Origin: Microbacterium sp.
GTDB lineage: Bacteria; Actinomycetota; Actinomycetes; Actinomycetales; Microbacteriaceae
DNA length: 64,000 nucleotides
NCBI GenBank assembly: GCA_017306415.1
Contig: JAFKIL010000001.1
Location: forward strand, 434,001-498,000
Reading direction: 5' to 3'
Shown: positions 1 through 7,595 of the stretch, piece by piece
How the letters are laid out: each line of letters opens with the position of its first letter
How positions within the stretch are numbered: position 1 is the first letter of the stretch
Program-made: the position numbers and the translations under genes
Notes under the pieces: generated by a model
Told to the model about the DNA's origin: nothing
Seen by the model: the letters and a program-made list of their open reading frames with translations, nothing else
The model's database searches: none

Positions 1-805
1 TCTGCGTGATGTCGCCGGTCACCACCATCCGCGTCCCGAAGCCGAGGCGCGTGAGGAACATCTTCATCTGCTCCGGCGTGGTGTTCTGCGCCTCGTCGAG
101 CACGACGAACGAGTCGTTCAGCGTCCGTCCGCGCATGTACGCGAGCGGGGCGACCTCGATCGTTCCGCTCGCCATCAGCTTGGGCACCAGCTCGGGGTCC
201 ATCATCTCGTTCAGCGCGTCGTAGAGCGGCCGGAGGTAGGGGTCGATCTTGTCGTTCAGCGTGCCGGGGAGGAACCCGAGGCGCTCCCCCGCCTCGACGG
301 CCGGGCGCGTGAGGATGATGCGACTGACCTCCTTGCGCTGGAGCGCCTGCACCGCCTTGGCCATGGCGAGGTAGGTCTTCCCCGTTCCCGCAGGGCCGAT
401 CCCGAAGACGATCGTGTTCTCCTCGATCGCGTCGACGTAGGCCTTCTGGCCGACCGTCTTGGGGCGGATGACGCGCCCGCGCGACGAGAGGACGGCTTCA
501 CCCAGCACCTCGGACGGACGTGGACCGCCGTCGGTCTGCAGCATCCTGTTCGAGGACGCCACCTCGGACGGCCCGAGATCGTGTCCGGCCCGCGTCATCG
601 TCAGGAGCTCGTCGACGAGCGAGCGCGCGGCGGAGACGGCGGTCGCCTCGCCCGTGAGTGTGATCTCATTGCCGCGGACGTGGACGTCGACATCCGGATG
701 CTCCTTCTCCACCACCCGCAGCAGGCGATCCTGCGGCCCCAGGAGCTGGACCATCGCGACGCCGTCGGCGTAGATGCGTTCGACCGCCAGGGAGTCGTCA
801 GGCAC
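1..805 (-). CDS. phoH: PhoH-family ATPase, C-terminus cut by the window edge
   Basis: This is a predicted cytosolic P-loop ATPase of the PhoH/YbeZ family, which is usually linked to the RNase YbeY and to RNA or ribosome metabolism. Only the first 268 codons are visible; the gene runs off the left edge. A Walker A motif, GPAGTGKT, lies near residue 135, and a Walker B-like VVLDEAQN near residue 233. The GTG start at 805-803 gives a protein beginning VPDDSLAVERIYADGVAMV and overlaps the end of the HIT gene by 8 nt, so translation is probably coupled. Gene order rsmE-HIT-phoH matches the usual actinobacterial block, so ybeY is expected just outside the window (inference). Confidence 0.9.
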   Translation of the reverse strand, partial: MPDDSLAVERIYADGVAMVQLLGPQDRLLRVVEKEHPDVDVHVRGNEITLTGEATAVSAARSLVDELLTMTRAGHDLGPSEVASSNRMLQTDGGPRPSEVLGEAVLSSRGRVIRPKTVGQKAYVDAIEENTIVFGIGPAGTGKTYLAMAKAVQALQRKEVSRIILTRPAVEAGERLGFLPGTLNDKIDPYLRPLYDALNEMMDPELVPKLMASGTIEVAPLAYMRGRTLNDSFVVLDEAQNTTPEQMKMFLTRLGFGTRMVVTGDITQ

Positions 806-1145
806 GGAGGCTCGCCTCGTCGAGGTCGCCGCACAGGACGTGCGCATGGACGTGGAACACCGTCTGGCCGGCGCCCGCACCGGTGTTGAAGATCAACCGG
901 TAGTCGCCCGTGGCGTGCTCGACCGCGAGGCGCTGGGCGAGGCCCACCATCTCGGCCAGCAGGGCGGGGTCGCCGGTGGCGAGCTCTGACACGTCGCGGT
1001 AGTCCTGCGTCTTGGGGATCACCAGCAGATGCACCGGCGCCTGCGGTGCGATGTCGCGGATGGCGAAGAGGCGATCGGTCTCGGCCACGATCTCCGACGG
1101 GATCTCGCCGTCGAGGATGCGCGTGAAGATCGAGGGCTCGCTCAT
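798..1145 (-). CDS. HIT-family nucleotide-binding hydrolase
   Basis: A 115-residue histidine-triad protein of the Hint type, which typically hydrolyses nucleoside phosphoramidates. The triad H98-V-H100-A-H102 is near the C-terminus in the segment FHVHAHVL, and the N-terminus MSEPSIFTRILDGEIPSEIV is typical of the family. The length is normal. The ATG at 1145-1143 is chosen because a TAGACT box (1153-1158) lies exactly 7 nt upstream and the family consensus begins there. A longer upstream frame has no family similarity. The gene ends inside the phoH start, giving an 8-nt overlap. The physiological substrate cannot be deduced. Confidence 0.93.
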   Translation of the reverse strand: MSEPSIFTRILDGEIPSEIVAETDRLFAIRDIAPQAPVHLLVIPKTQDYRDVSELATGDPALLAEMVGLAQRLAVEHATGDYRLIFNTGAGAGQTVFHVHAHVLCGDLDEASLRA

Positions 1146-1152
1146 GCCTTCC

Positions 1153-1158
1153 AGTCTA
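1153..1158 (-). promoter_or_regulatory. -10 box for a leaderless HIT-phoH transcript
   Basis: TAGACT on the minus strand is followed by 7 nt (GGAAGGC) and then the ATG of the HIT gene. A Shine-Dalgarno role for GGAAGG is unlikely at 1 nt spacing. The implied transcription start falls on or next to the ATG. Confidence 0.6.
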
Positions 1159-1189
1159 GTTGCGGGGCCCGACGGCCGGACGGGGGCGA

Positions 1190-1927
1190 CTACCACCGAC
1201 CGAGGCGCAGGTTCGCCACGGCGAGGGCGGCAGGGCCGGCCGTGGACGTGCGCAGCACGGTGGCCCCCAGCGCGACGGGGGTCGCCCCGGCGGAACCGAG
1301 TGCCGCGAGCTCGTCGGCGGTGATCCCGCCCTCGGGCCCGACGACGAGGAGGATGTCGCGCGCCTCCCCCGCGACCAGATCGATCGACGACAGTCGTGTG
1401 CCGGCGGTGGGCTCGAGGACCAGCACGCGATCGCGCGCGGCGCGAGCGACCAGCTGCGCGGTCGAGACGAGGTCGCTCACGGGCGGGATCCACGCACGAT
1501 GCGCCTGCTTGCCCGCCTCGCGGACGATCGCCGACCAGCGTGCGCGTCCCTTGACGGCCTTGGGGCCGTCCCACCGGGAGACGCTGCGCGCCGCCTGCCA
1601 CGGCACGATCTCGTCCGCGCCGAGCTCGGTCGCAGCCTGCACGGCCAGCTCGTCGCGGTCGCCTTTCGCGAGCGCCTGAACGAGCACGAGCCGCGGCGTG
1701 GGCGCTGCGACGTCCTCGCGAGCCGAGACGCGGATCGCGACCTCTCTCGTCTCGACCCGCTCGCACTCGCCGGTGAGCCATGCGCCGCGCCCGTCGCCGA
1801 CGGTGACCTCTTCGCCCACGCGGATGCGCCGTACGGCTGCCGCGTGGTGCGCCTCCGCACCCGTCAGCAGGACGACGTCCCCGGCGCGCGCGTCGGTCGG
1901 CGCGTCGAGGAGGAAGTGCAGCGGCAC
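1190..1927 (-). CDS. rsmE: 16S rRNA (uracil1498-N3)-methyltransferase
   Basis: A 245-residue SPOUT-class methyltransferase expected to methylate N3 of U1498 in 16S rRNA. The N-terminal PUA-like part begins MPLHFLLDAP and contains GAEAHHAAAVRRIRVGEE. The C-terminal trefoil knot shows LVVGPEGGIT and LRTSTAGPAAL, the AdoMet-binding signatures of the family. The length is typical. The GTG start (1927-1925) is 3 nt after the dnaJ stop, so it is probably cotranscribed with hrcA-dnaJ. No unusual residues were seen. Confidence 0.95.
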   Translation of the reverse strand: MPLHFLLDAPTDARAGDVVLLTGAEAHHAAAVRRIRVGEEVTVGDGRGAWLTGECERVETREVAIRVSAREDVAAPTPRLVLVQALAKGDRDELAVQAATELGADEIVPWQAARSVSRWDGPKAVKGRARWSAIVREAGKQAHRAWIPPVSDLVSTAQLVARAARDRVLVLEPTAGTRLSSIDLVAGEARDILLVVGPEGGITADELAALGSAGATPVALGATVLRTSTAGPAALAVANLRLGRW

Positions 1928-1930
1928 AGG

Positions 1931-3052
1931 TCAGCCGTTCCGGAAGCGGTCGCGCAGCTTCGCGAACAGTCCCTGCTGGAACTCCGCCAGGCGAGGCGGG
2001 GGCGCCTTGGTCTTCTTCTGGAAGTCCTCGATGAGCGCCCGCTCACGGGCATCCAGCCTGGTGGGTGTCACGACGTGGACGCCGACGCGGAGGTCCCCCC
2101 GCTGCGATCCGCGCAGCGGCGTGATCCCGCGGCCCTTGATGGTGAGCACGTCACCCCCCTGCACGCCCGGGCGCAGCTCCAGGTCGACGGGGCCGTCGAG
2201 GGACTCGATCTTGGTCGTCGTGCCGAGGATCGCGTCCGGCATCGACACCTCGAGCGTCGCGAGGAGGTCATCGCCGTCGCGGCTGAACACGTCGTGAGGC
2301 GCGACGGTCACCTCGATGTAGAGGTCGCCGTTCGGTCCTCCCGCCGGGCCCACCTCGCCCGAGCCGGGGAGCTGCAGGCGAAGTCCGCTCTCCACGCCCG
2401 CCGGAATGTCGACGGAGACCGTGCGGCGCGCGCGCACGCGACCCTGCCCCTGGCACGTCGCGCACGGATACGGGATGGTGGTGCCGAATCCCTGGCACGT
2501 GCCGCAGGGCGCACTCGTCACGACGTTGCCGAGCAGGCTCCGGACGGTGCGCTGGATGTGTCCGGACCCGCCGCAGATGTCGCATGTCACCGGGGAGGTC
2601 CCCGGCTGGCAGCACGACCCCTGACAGGTCTCGCAGATCACTGCGGTGTCGACGTCGATGTCGCGGTGGGTGCCGAACACGACATCGGAGAGCTCGAGCG
2701 TCACCCGCACGAGTGCGTCCTGCCCCCGCTCCCTGCGCGAGCGAGGGCGGCCGCCCCGGCCCCCCGCGCCGGCGGCGCCGAAGAAGGTCTCGAAGATGTC
2801 GCCGAACCCGCCGAACGTGGCACCGCCCGCGCCGAACGGCGAATCCCCGCCCATGTCGTAGCGCCGACGCTGTTCGGGGTCGCTGAGCACGTCGTAGGCA
2901 TGCGTCACGTGCTTGAAGCGCTCGGACGCGTCCTCCCCGGGATTGACGTCGGGGTGCAGCTCGCGGGCCAGTCGCCGGTAGGCCTTCTTGATCTCGTCGG
3001 GCGTCGCCTCGCGAGAGACGCCGAGAACCTCGTAGTGGTCCTGGTCAGCCAC
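1931..3052 (-). CDS. dnaJ: Chaperone DnaJ
   Basis: A 373-residue Hsp40 co-chaperone that stimulates DnaK ATPase. The J domain (about residues 1-70) carries the HPD motif in LHPDVNPG. A glycine-rich region with FGGFGDIFETFFG follows. The zinc-binding domain has four Cys repeats: CETCQGSC, CDICGGSG, CGTCQGFG and CATCQGQG. Two C-terminal substrate-binding domains complete a full-length protein. Its position directly after hrcA marks the second, HrcA-linked DnaJ common in actinobacteria; another DnaJ in a dnaK operon elsewhere is likely (inference). The start is GTG at 3052, with AGGAAGG-like pairing upstream. It lies 48 nt downstream of hrcA and is presumably controlled by the CIRCE site upstream of hrcA. 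Confidence 0.96.
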   Translation of the reverse strand: MADQDHYEVLGVSREATPDEIKKAYRRLARELHPDVNPGEDASERFKHVTHAYDVLSDPEQRRRYDMGGDSPFGAGGATFGGFGDIFETFFGAAGAGGRGGRPRSRRERGQDALVRVTLELSDVVFGTHRDIDVDTAVICETCQGSCCQPGTSPVTCDICGGSGHIQRTVRSLLGNVVTSAPCGTCQGFGTTIPYPCATCQGQGRVRARRTVSVDIPAGVESGLRLQLPGSGEVGPAGGPNGDLYIEVTVAPHDVFSRDGDDLLATLEVSMPDAILGTTTKIESLDGPVDLELRPGVQGGDVLTIKGRGITPLRGSQRGDLRVGVHVVTPTRLDARERALIEDFQKKTKAPPPRLAEFQQGLFAKLRDRFRNG

Positions 3053-3100
3053 AATCGCCTTCCTGCCCGCGTCGTGCGCGGGATCGTGGGTCTGCCGTGC

Positions 3101-4141
3101 TCACCGCGACGAGTCGTCGTCTTCGAGCAGTCGGCTGAGGTAGTGCGCGACGGCGCGGACCGCCGCGAGGTTGGTGGGGTAGTCCATGCGCGTCGGACCG
3201 AGCACGCCGACACGCGCACGGGACCCGGTCGCGTCGTAGTCGCTCGCGAGGACCGACGCCTCGGCCAGCCCGAACGGCTCGTTCTCCCGGCCGATGGATG
3301 CGGCGAGCCCGCCGTCGTCGGGGATCATCTCGCTCATCAGCCGCAGCAGGGTCACCTGCTCCTCGATGGCCTCGAGCAGCGGGTAGATGCTGCCGCGGAA
3401 GTCGGCCTCGCGACGTGCCAGGTTCGCGGTGCCCGCCATCAGCAGGCGATCCTGGCGGAACTCCTCGAGCTCCTCCGCGATGACCCGGAGGAGCGGGCGG
3501 GCGATCTGATCGAGTCTGCCCGCGGGGGTGTCGTCCGCGTCGAGCTGCGCGGCGATGGCCTGAGCGCCGTCCCGCACGCTCCGCCCGGTGAGCATGGCGG
3601 CGATCCGCGCCCGGAGCTGCGCGACGTCGGCGTCGTCGAGATCCTCGGCCGTCGGCACCATGCGCTGCGACACGCGACCGGTGTCGGTCACCAGGATGGC
3701 CAGCAGTCGCCCTCCGCCGAGCCCGACGAGCTCGACATGCGACACGTTGGCACGCGCGAACGACGGGTACTGCACGATCGCGACCTGACCGGTGAGCTGG
3801 GTGAGCGCGCGAACGGTGCGGGAGAGCACGTCATCGAGATCCGTCGACCCCTCCAGGAACGCCGAGATGGCATTGCGCTGCGCCGAGCTCAGCGGGCGGA
3901 GCTCGGAGAGGTGGTCGACGAAGACGCGATATCCCTTGTCCGTGGGCACCCGGCCGGACGAGGTGTGGGGCGCGGCGATGAGCTCCTCGTCCTCGAGGAG
4001 GGCCATGTCGTTGCGGATCGTCGCGGCCGAGACGCCGAAGGCATGACGATCGACGATGGCCTTGCTGCCCACGGGCTCGCGCGTCTCGACGTAGTCCTGG
4101 ACGATCGCCCGGAGGACCTGGAGGCCTCTGTCGCTCACCAT
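3101..4141 (-). CDS. hrcA: Heat-inducible transcription repressor HrcA
   Basis: A 346-residue repressor of class I heat-shock genes that binds CIRCE. The protein starts MVSDRGLQVLRAIVQDYVET. The N-terminal winged helix contains VSAATIRNDMALLEDEELI, and the rest is the GAF-like dimerisation region. The ATG at 4141 is chosen because GGGAGGTG is positioned as a ribosome-binding site just upstream (about 4147-4154) and the CIRCE element lies beyond it. A longer in-frame extension to 4405 would read through CIRCE and the neighbouring esterase and is rejected. Autoregulation through CIRCE is expected from the family. Confidence 0.96.
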   Translation of the reverse strand: MVSDRGLQVLRAIVQDYVETREPVGSKAIVDRHAFGVSAATIRNDMALLEDEELIAAPHTSSGRVPTDKGYRVFVDHLSELRPLSSAQRNAISAFLEGSTDLDDVLSRTVRALTQLTGQVAIVQYPSFARANVSHVELVGLGGGRLLAILVTDTGRVSQRMVPTAEDLDDADVAQLRARIAAMLTGRSVRDGAQAIAAQLDADDTPAGRLDQIARPLLRVIAEELEEFRQDRLLMAGTANLARREADFRGSIYPLLEAIEEQVTLLRLMSEMIPDDGGLAASIGRENEPFGLAEASVLASDYDATGSRARVGVLGPTRMDYPTNLAAVRAVAHYLSRLLEDDDSSR

Positions 4142-4156
4142 GGTGCACCTCCCTGC

Positions 4157-4181
4157 TGGCACTCGTTCCTCGTGAGTGCCA
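4157..4181. promoter_or_regulatory. CIRCE operator (HrcA-binding site)
   Basis: A perfect inverted repeat, TGGCACTC, a 9-nt spacer (4165-4173), then GAGTGCCA. This is the classic CIRCE geometry. It sits 16 nt upstream of hrcA and 31 nt upstream of the divergent esterase start, so HrcA bound here could affect both directions. Confidence 0.92.
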
Positions 4182-4187
4182 ATTCTA
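4182..4187 (-). promoter_or_regulatory. Probable hrcA -10 box
   Basis: TAGAAT on the minus strand immediately abuts CIRCE, so the predicted transcription start lies inside the operator, which is the usual arrangement for an HrcA-repressed promoter. No convincing -35 hexamer was seen. Confidence 0.5.
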
Positions 4188-4198
4188 GCCGAGCCTCC

Positions 4199-4204
4199 TA
4201 CAAT
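4199..4204 (+). promoter_or_regulatory. -10 box for a leaderless esterase transcript
   Basis: TACAAT is followed by 7 nt and the GTG at 4212. A weak -35 candidate, GTGCCA (4176-4181, 17-nt spacer), overlaps the right arm of CIRCE. Confidence 0.55.
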
Positions 4205-4211
4205 GGCGCCC

Positions 4212-5648
4212 GTGAGCGACACGCAGGCCGCGGCGACGCGGGCGACCATCTCATCGGGCACGCTCGAGGGCATCGTCGCGGACGGCATCCGTCGCTTCCT
4301 GGGCATACCGTACGCCGAGCCGCCCTTCGGTCCGCGCCGGTTCGGTCTGCCCGTCGCGGTCGCCCCGTGGACGGGTGTCCGGGATGCCTCGGCCTTCGGC
4401 CCCACCGCGCCCCAGGATCCCTACCGCGGCGCGATGGGCGAGCTGCTCGGCTCGATCGAGATCCCTGGCGAGGACATCCTCACGGTCAATGTGTGGGCGC
4501 CGACGGCGATCCCGGACGCCGGCCTCCCCGTCATGATCTGGTACCACGGGGGCGCGCTGGAGCGCGGGACGGCCGCGCTCTCCATCTACGACGGCTCGAC
4601 GTTCGCCCGCGACGGTGTCGTGTTCGTCTCGGTCGGCTACCGCCTGGGCGCCGAGGGCTTCTCCGTCCTCGAGGGCGCCCCGCTCAACCTCGGACTGGCC
4701 GACGCCGCGGCCGCCTTCCAGTGGGTGCGCCGCGAGGTCGGCGCCTTCGGGGGCGACGCTGAGCGGATCACCGTCGTCGGCGAGTCGGCCGGCGGCGCGA
4801 TCGTCGCCGCGCTGCTCATGCGTCCCGACGTGGTCGACGCCGTCGCCGGCGCCGTGATCGAGAGCGGACCCCTCGAAGCCGAGACAGCCGTGCGTGCCGG
4901 GCGGGTGACCCGGCAGCTCGCGCGCCGGCTGCGCGTGCCGGCGACCGCCGAGGCTTTCCGCGCGCTCCCGCCCGGCCGTCTGCTCGAGGCCCGCCGGATC
5001 CAGGCAGCCGGCGGATCCCCGCTCGGCGGCCGGCCGGGGTACGCGCTGGCGATCGATCCCGCGACGCTGCCGGTGTCCCCCCATATCGGGCTCGCGGGGG
5101 TCGCTGCGCCGTTGATCATCGGGACGAACACGGACGAGTACCGCCTCTGGTTCCCGCCGGAGGCGCTGGCGAAGATCACGCGCGCACGACTGCTGGCCGC
5201 TCGGATGGTGCTGCGCATCCCGGGAAAGACGGTCGCGGTCTACCGCGAGGCGCTCCCGGGCGCGTCCCCGGGAGAGCTGCTCGGGCAGCTCGCGACGGAC
5301 CGTCTGCTGCGCGCGCACGCCGTCCGCGGTGCGCGCCGCCGCGACGCGCCGACCTACCTCTACGAGTTCGCATGGCCCAGTCCCGTCCGCGATCTCCGGG
5401 CCGCGCACGCGCTGGAGATCGGCTTCGTCTTCGACCGCGGGCTCGACCCCGACTCGATCAGGCTCGCCGGTCCGGATGCGCCGCAGTCGCTCGCCGATCG
5501 CATGCACGGAGACTGGGTCCGCTTCATCCGGAGCGGCGATCCCGGGTGGCCCGCGTTCCGCCCGCGCGGCGACGTTCAGATCTTCGACGTCGAGCCGAGC
5601 GTGTCCTCGCTCCCCCGCGCCACCGCGCTGGACGCGCTGCCCGCCTGA
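4212..5648 (+). CDS. Type-B carboxylesterase family protein
   Basis: A 478-residue alpha/beta hydrolase of the carboxylesterase/para-nitrobenzyl esterase family, expected to cleave carboxylic esters. The family N-terminus is visible as GIPYAEPPFGPRRF. The oxyanion motif is WYHGGAL near residue 112, and the nucleophile elbow GESAGG has its Ser near residue 191. No signal peptide was seen, so it is probably cytosolic. The GTG at 4212 is preferred to the ATG at 4203 because it sits 7 nt after TACAAT; no Shine-Dalgarno is present. It is on the opposite strand within an otherwise conserved hemW-hrcA junction, which suggests a later insertion (inference). The natural substrate is unknown. Confidence 0.88.
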   Translation: MSDTQAAATRATISSGTLEGIVADGIRRFLGIPYAEPPFGPRRFGLPVAVAPWTGVRDASAFGPTAPQDPYRGAMGELLGSIEIPGEDILTVNVWAPTAIPDAGLPVMIWYHGGALERGTAALSIYDGSTFARDGVVFVSVGYRLGAEGFSVLEGAPLNLGLADAAAAFQWVRREVGAFGGDAERITVVGESAGGAIVAALLMRPDVVDAVAGAVIESGPLEAETAVRAGRVTRQLARRLRVPATAEAFRALPPGRLLEARRIQAAGGSPLGGRPGYALAIDPATLPVSPHIGLAGVAAPLIIGTNTDEYRLWFPPEALAKITRARLLAARMVLRIPGKTVAVYREALPGASPGELLGQLATDRLLRAHAVRGARRRDAPTYLYEFAWPSPVRDLRAAHALEIGFVFDRGLDPDSIRLAGPDAPQSLADRMHGDWVRFIRSGDPGWPAFRPRGDVQIFDVEPSVSSLPRATALDALPA

Positions 5649-5675
5649 CCGGGCGCCCGCCGCTAGGCGGTCAGG
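5644..5675. terminator. Bidirectional hairpin between esterase and hemW stops
   Basis: The inverted repeat CCTGACCG (5644-5651) and CGGTCAGG (5668-5675) spans the stop codons of two convergent genes. There is no U-tract, so the terminator role is inferred from position and symmetry. Confidence 0.45.
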
Positions 5676-6880
5676 GTCCGCACGACGGCATCCGCCATCA
5701 GTCGTCCGCGCCGTGTGAGGACGATCCGGCCGTGCACGGCCGAGGGGCCGTCGACGAGTCCGTCGGCGATGAGCGATGCCACGGCATGGCGCCCCTCGCC
5801 GAGGAGCTCCGATACGGGGAGACCTTCCCGGATGCGGGAGCGCAGCAGGACCGCCTCGAGCCTGCGGGCCGTCTCGTCGGGCCGCTCCCGGGCGGCTGCC
5901 GGCGACTCCCCCGTCGCGAGACGCTGGGCGTAGGCCGTCGGGTGCTTCACGTTCCACCAGCGCAGGCCCGCGACATGACTGTGGGCGCCGGGACCGAAGC
6001 CCCACCAGTCCGCACCGCGCCAATAGGCGAGGTTGTGGCGCGAGCGGTGCGGCGCACCCGCCGCCCAGTTCGACACCTCGTACCACTCGTACCCGCCGGC
6101 GGCGAGGAGGTCGTCCGCCAGTTCGTACATGTCGGCCTGCAGATCGTCGTCGGGCTCCGCGACCTCGCCGCGACGGATCTGACGAGCGAGCTTCGTGCCG
6201 TCCTCCACGATCAGGGAGTACGCGGACACGTGATCCGGCCCGAGCTCCAGCGCCGCATCCAGAGACTCGCGCCAGTCCGAGAGGGACTCTCCGGGAGCGC
6301 CGTAGATCAGGTCGAGGCTGACGTCGAGTCCGGCCGCGCGAGCGGCGCGCACCGCCGTCCGGACGTTCGCGGGCTCGTGGGTGCGGTCCAGGACCGCGAG
6401 CACGTGCGGGACGGCGGACTGCATGCCGATCGAGAGTCGTGTCACGCCCGCCTCCGCCAGGGCGAGCGCGGTGGCATCCGTCACGGTGTCCGGATTGGCC
6501 TCCACGGTCACCTCCGCGTCACGTGAGAGTCCGAAGGCGCCACGGACCCCGGCGAGCATGCGCGCCAGGTCCCCCGGCGGCAGCAGCGTGGGCGTGCCGC
6601 CACCGAAGAACACCGTCCGTGCGGGGCGGGACGCACCGGCCGCCTCGAGCACCCCGCGGGCGAGCTCGACCTCGCCGAGGAGCGTGTCGGCGTACGCATC
6701 CTGAGGGGCGCCCCCCAGCTCGGTGGCCGTATAGGTGTTGAAGTCGCAGTAGCCGCATCGCACACGGCAGAAGGGGACGTGGAGGTAGACACCGAAGTCG
6801 ACCTCGGCGTCGATCGGGAGGTCGTCGGGCAGGGCGCCGTCCGCCGGAGCGGGATCGCCGAGGGGAAGCGCGGCCCCCAT
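5663..6880 (-). CDS. hemW: Radical SAM haem chaperone HemW
   Basis: A 405-residue radical SAM protein related to coproporphyrinogen dehydrogenase but expected to be a haem chaperone (HemW). The iron-sulfur cluster cysteines are C38, C42 and C45 in CRVRCGYC. The HemW-specific HNxxYW signature appears as RHNLAYW, which supports HemW over HemN. The ATG at 6880 shares one base with the TGA of the upstream DUF1990 gene (TGATG), so translation is probably coupled. Synteny with lepA and hrcA is typical. A longer frame upstream overlaps DUF1990 and is rejected. Confidence 0.94.
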   Translation of the reverse strand: MGAALPLGDPAPADGALPDDLPIDAEVDFGVYLHVPFCRVRCGYCDFNTYTATELGGAPQDAYADTLLGEVELARGVLEAAGASRPARTVFFGGGTPTLLPPGDLARMLAGVRGAFGLSRDAEVTVEANPDTVTDATALALAEAGVTRLSIGMQSAVPHVLAVLDRTHEPANVRTAVRAARAAGLDVSLDLIYGAPGESLSDWRESLDAALELGPDHVSAYSLIVEDGTKLARQIRRGEVAEPDDDLQADMYELADDLLAAGGYEWYEVSNWAAGAPHRSRHNLAYWRGADWWGFGPGAHSHVAGLRWWNVKHPTAYAQRLATGESPAAARERPDETARRLEAVLLRSRIREGLPVSELLGEGRHAVASLIADGLVDGPSAVHGRIVLTRRGRLMADAVVRTLTA

Positions 6881-7530
6881 CAGGACGACGTCGTGTAGAG
6901 CGGCGAGATGGCCCGCAGGTACCCCTGGAAGAGCGCGCGGCGCCGCCGGCGGACCAGGGGCGGCAGCAGGCGGTAGAGGAGAGCCACCGGCGCGTCGAAC
7001 GCACGCACCGTGAACCACACCTCGTCGTTGTCGTGCCACTCGAGCACGAACGACTCCTCGCCGCTCACGACGGAGTCGCCGACGGTGCCCAGGGCGAACC
7101 CGACCCGCCGGGGCTCCTCGATCGCGAAGATGACGCGCAGCTCGGCATCCGCCTTCATGCCGCCCGCGCGCCCGTGCAGCCGGATCGTCGTCCCGGCGCT
7201 CACCCAGGGCGTGCCGTCGGCGTCGAACCGCTGGTCCGCCTCGAGCCGGCTGGGGGCGATGGGGTGGCCCTCGTGATCGAAGCTCACGCCCGAGTACATC
7301 GGGCCCGCCGCCGGGCGGACATCGCTCACGACGAGGCCGCCGTCCCGCTGGGCACGCCATGCGAGCAGAGCCTCGCCGGCGCTCTGGAAGCGGGTCTCGC
7401 CGCTGCCGATCCGCCAGGACTCCGTGGCGGGGATGCTGCGCTCCGGCGGGTACTGCATCAGATCCGGCGCCTGAGTCGCACCGACGGCGGCGTAGTCCAC
7501 CGTCTCGTCCCGAAAGCTCCCTCGACGCAT
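6880..7530 (-). CDS. DUF1990 family protein
   Basis: A 216-residue soluble protein beginning MRRGSFRDETVDYAAVGATQ. It contains the features of the DUF1990 family: a Y-AAVGATQ start, the central SVVSGEESFVLEW stretch and a C-terminal arginine-rich helix, LVRRRRRALFQGYL. The family is of unknown biochemical function and structurally related to lipid- or ligand-binding START/SRPBCC-like folds (family knowledge, low certainty). The ATG is 6 nt after a TAGGCT box, implying a leaderless mRNA with its own promoter after lepA. It ends on the first base of hemW. Confidence 0.8.
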   Translation of the reverse strand: MRRGSFRDETVDYAAVGATQAPDLMQYPPERSIPATESWRIGSGETRFQSAGEALLAWRAQRDGGLVVSDVRPAAGPMYSGVSFDHEGHPIAPSRLEADQRFDADGTPWVSAGTTIRLHGRAGGMKADAELRVIFAIEEPRRVGFALGTVGDSVVSGEESFVLEWHDNDEVWFTVRAFDAPVALLYRLLPPLVRRRRRALFQGYLRAISPLYTTSS

Positions 7531-7536
7531 GCTGTC

Positions 7537-7542
7537 AGCCTA
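7537..7542 (-). promoter_or_regulatory. -10 box for a leaderless DUF1990-hemW transcript
   Basis: TAGGCT, then GACAGC (6 nt), then ATG at 7530. No Shine-Dalgarno is present. The promoter lies in the 65-nt gap downstream of lepA. Confidence 0.65.
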
Positions 7543-7595
7543 TCCAGACCCGCCTGATCGGTCGGTGGGAAGCGCATCCACCGACACAGTCGGCG

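Noticed and set aside
1160-4762. A 1200-codon open frame on the plus strand antisense to rsmE, dnaJ and hrcA
   Set aside because: A high-GC shadow frame. The minus-strand genes have clear family motifs and the frame's product is arginine-rich with no recognisable domain.
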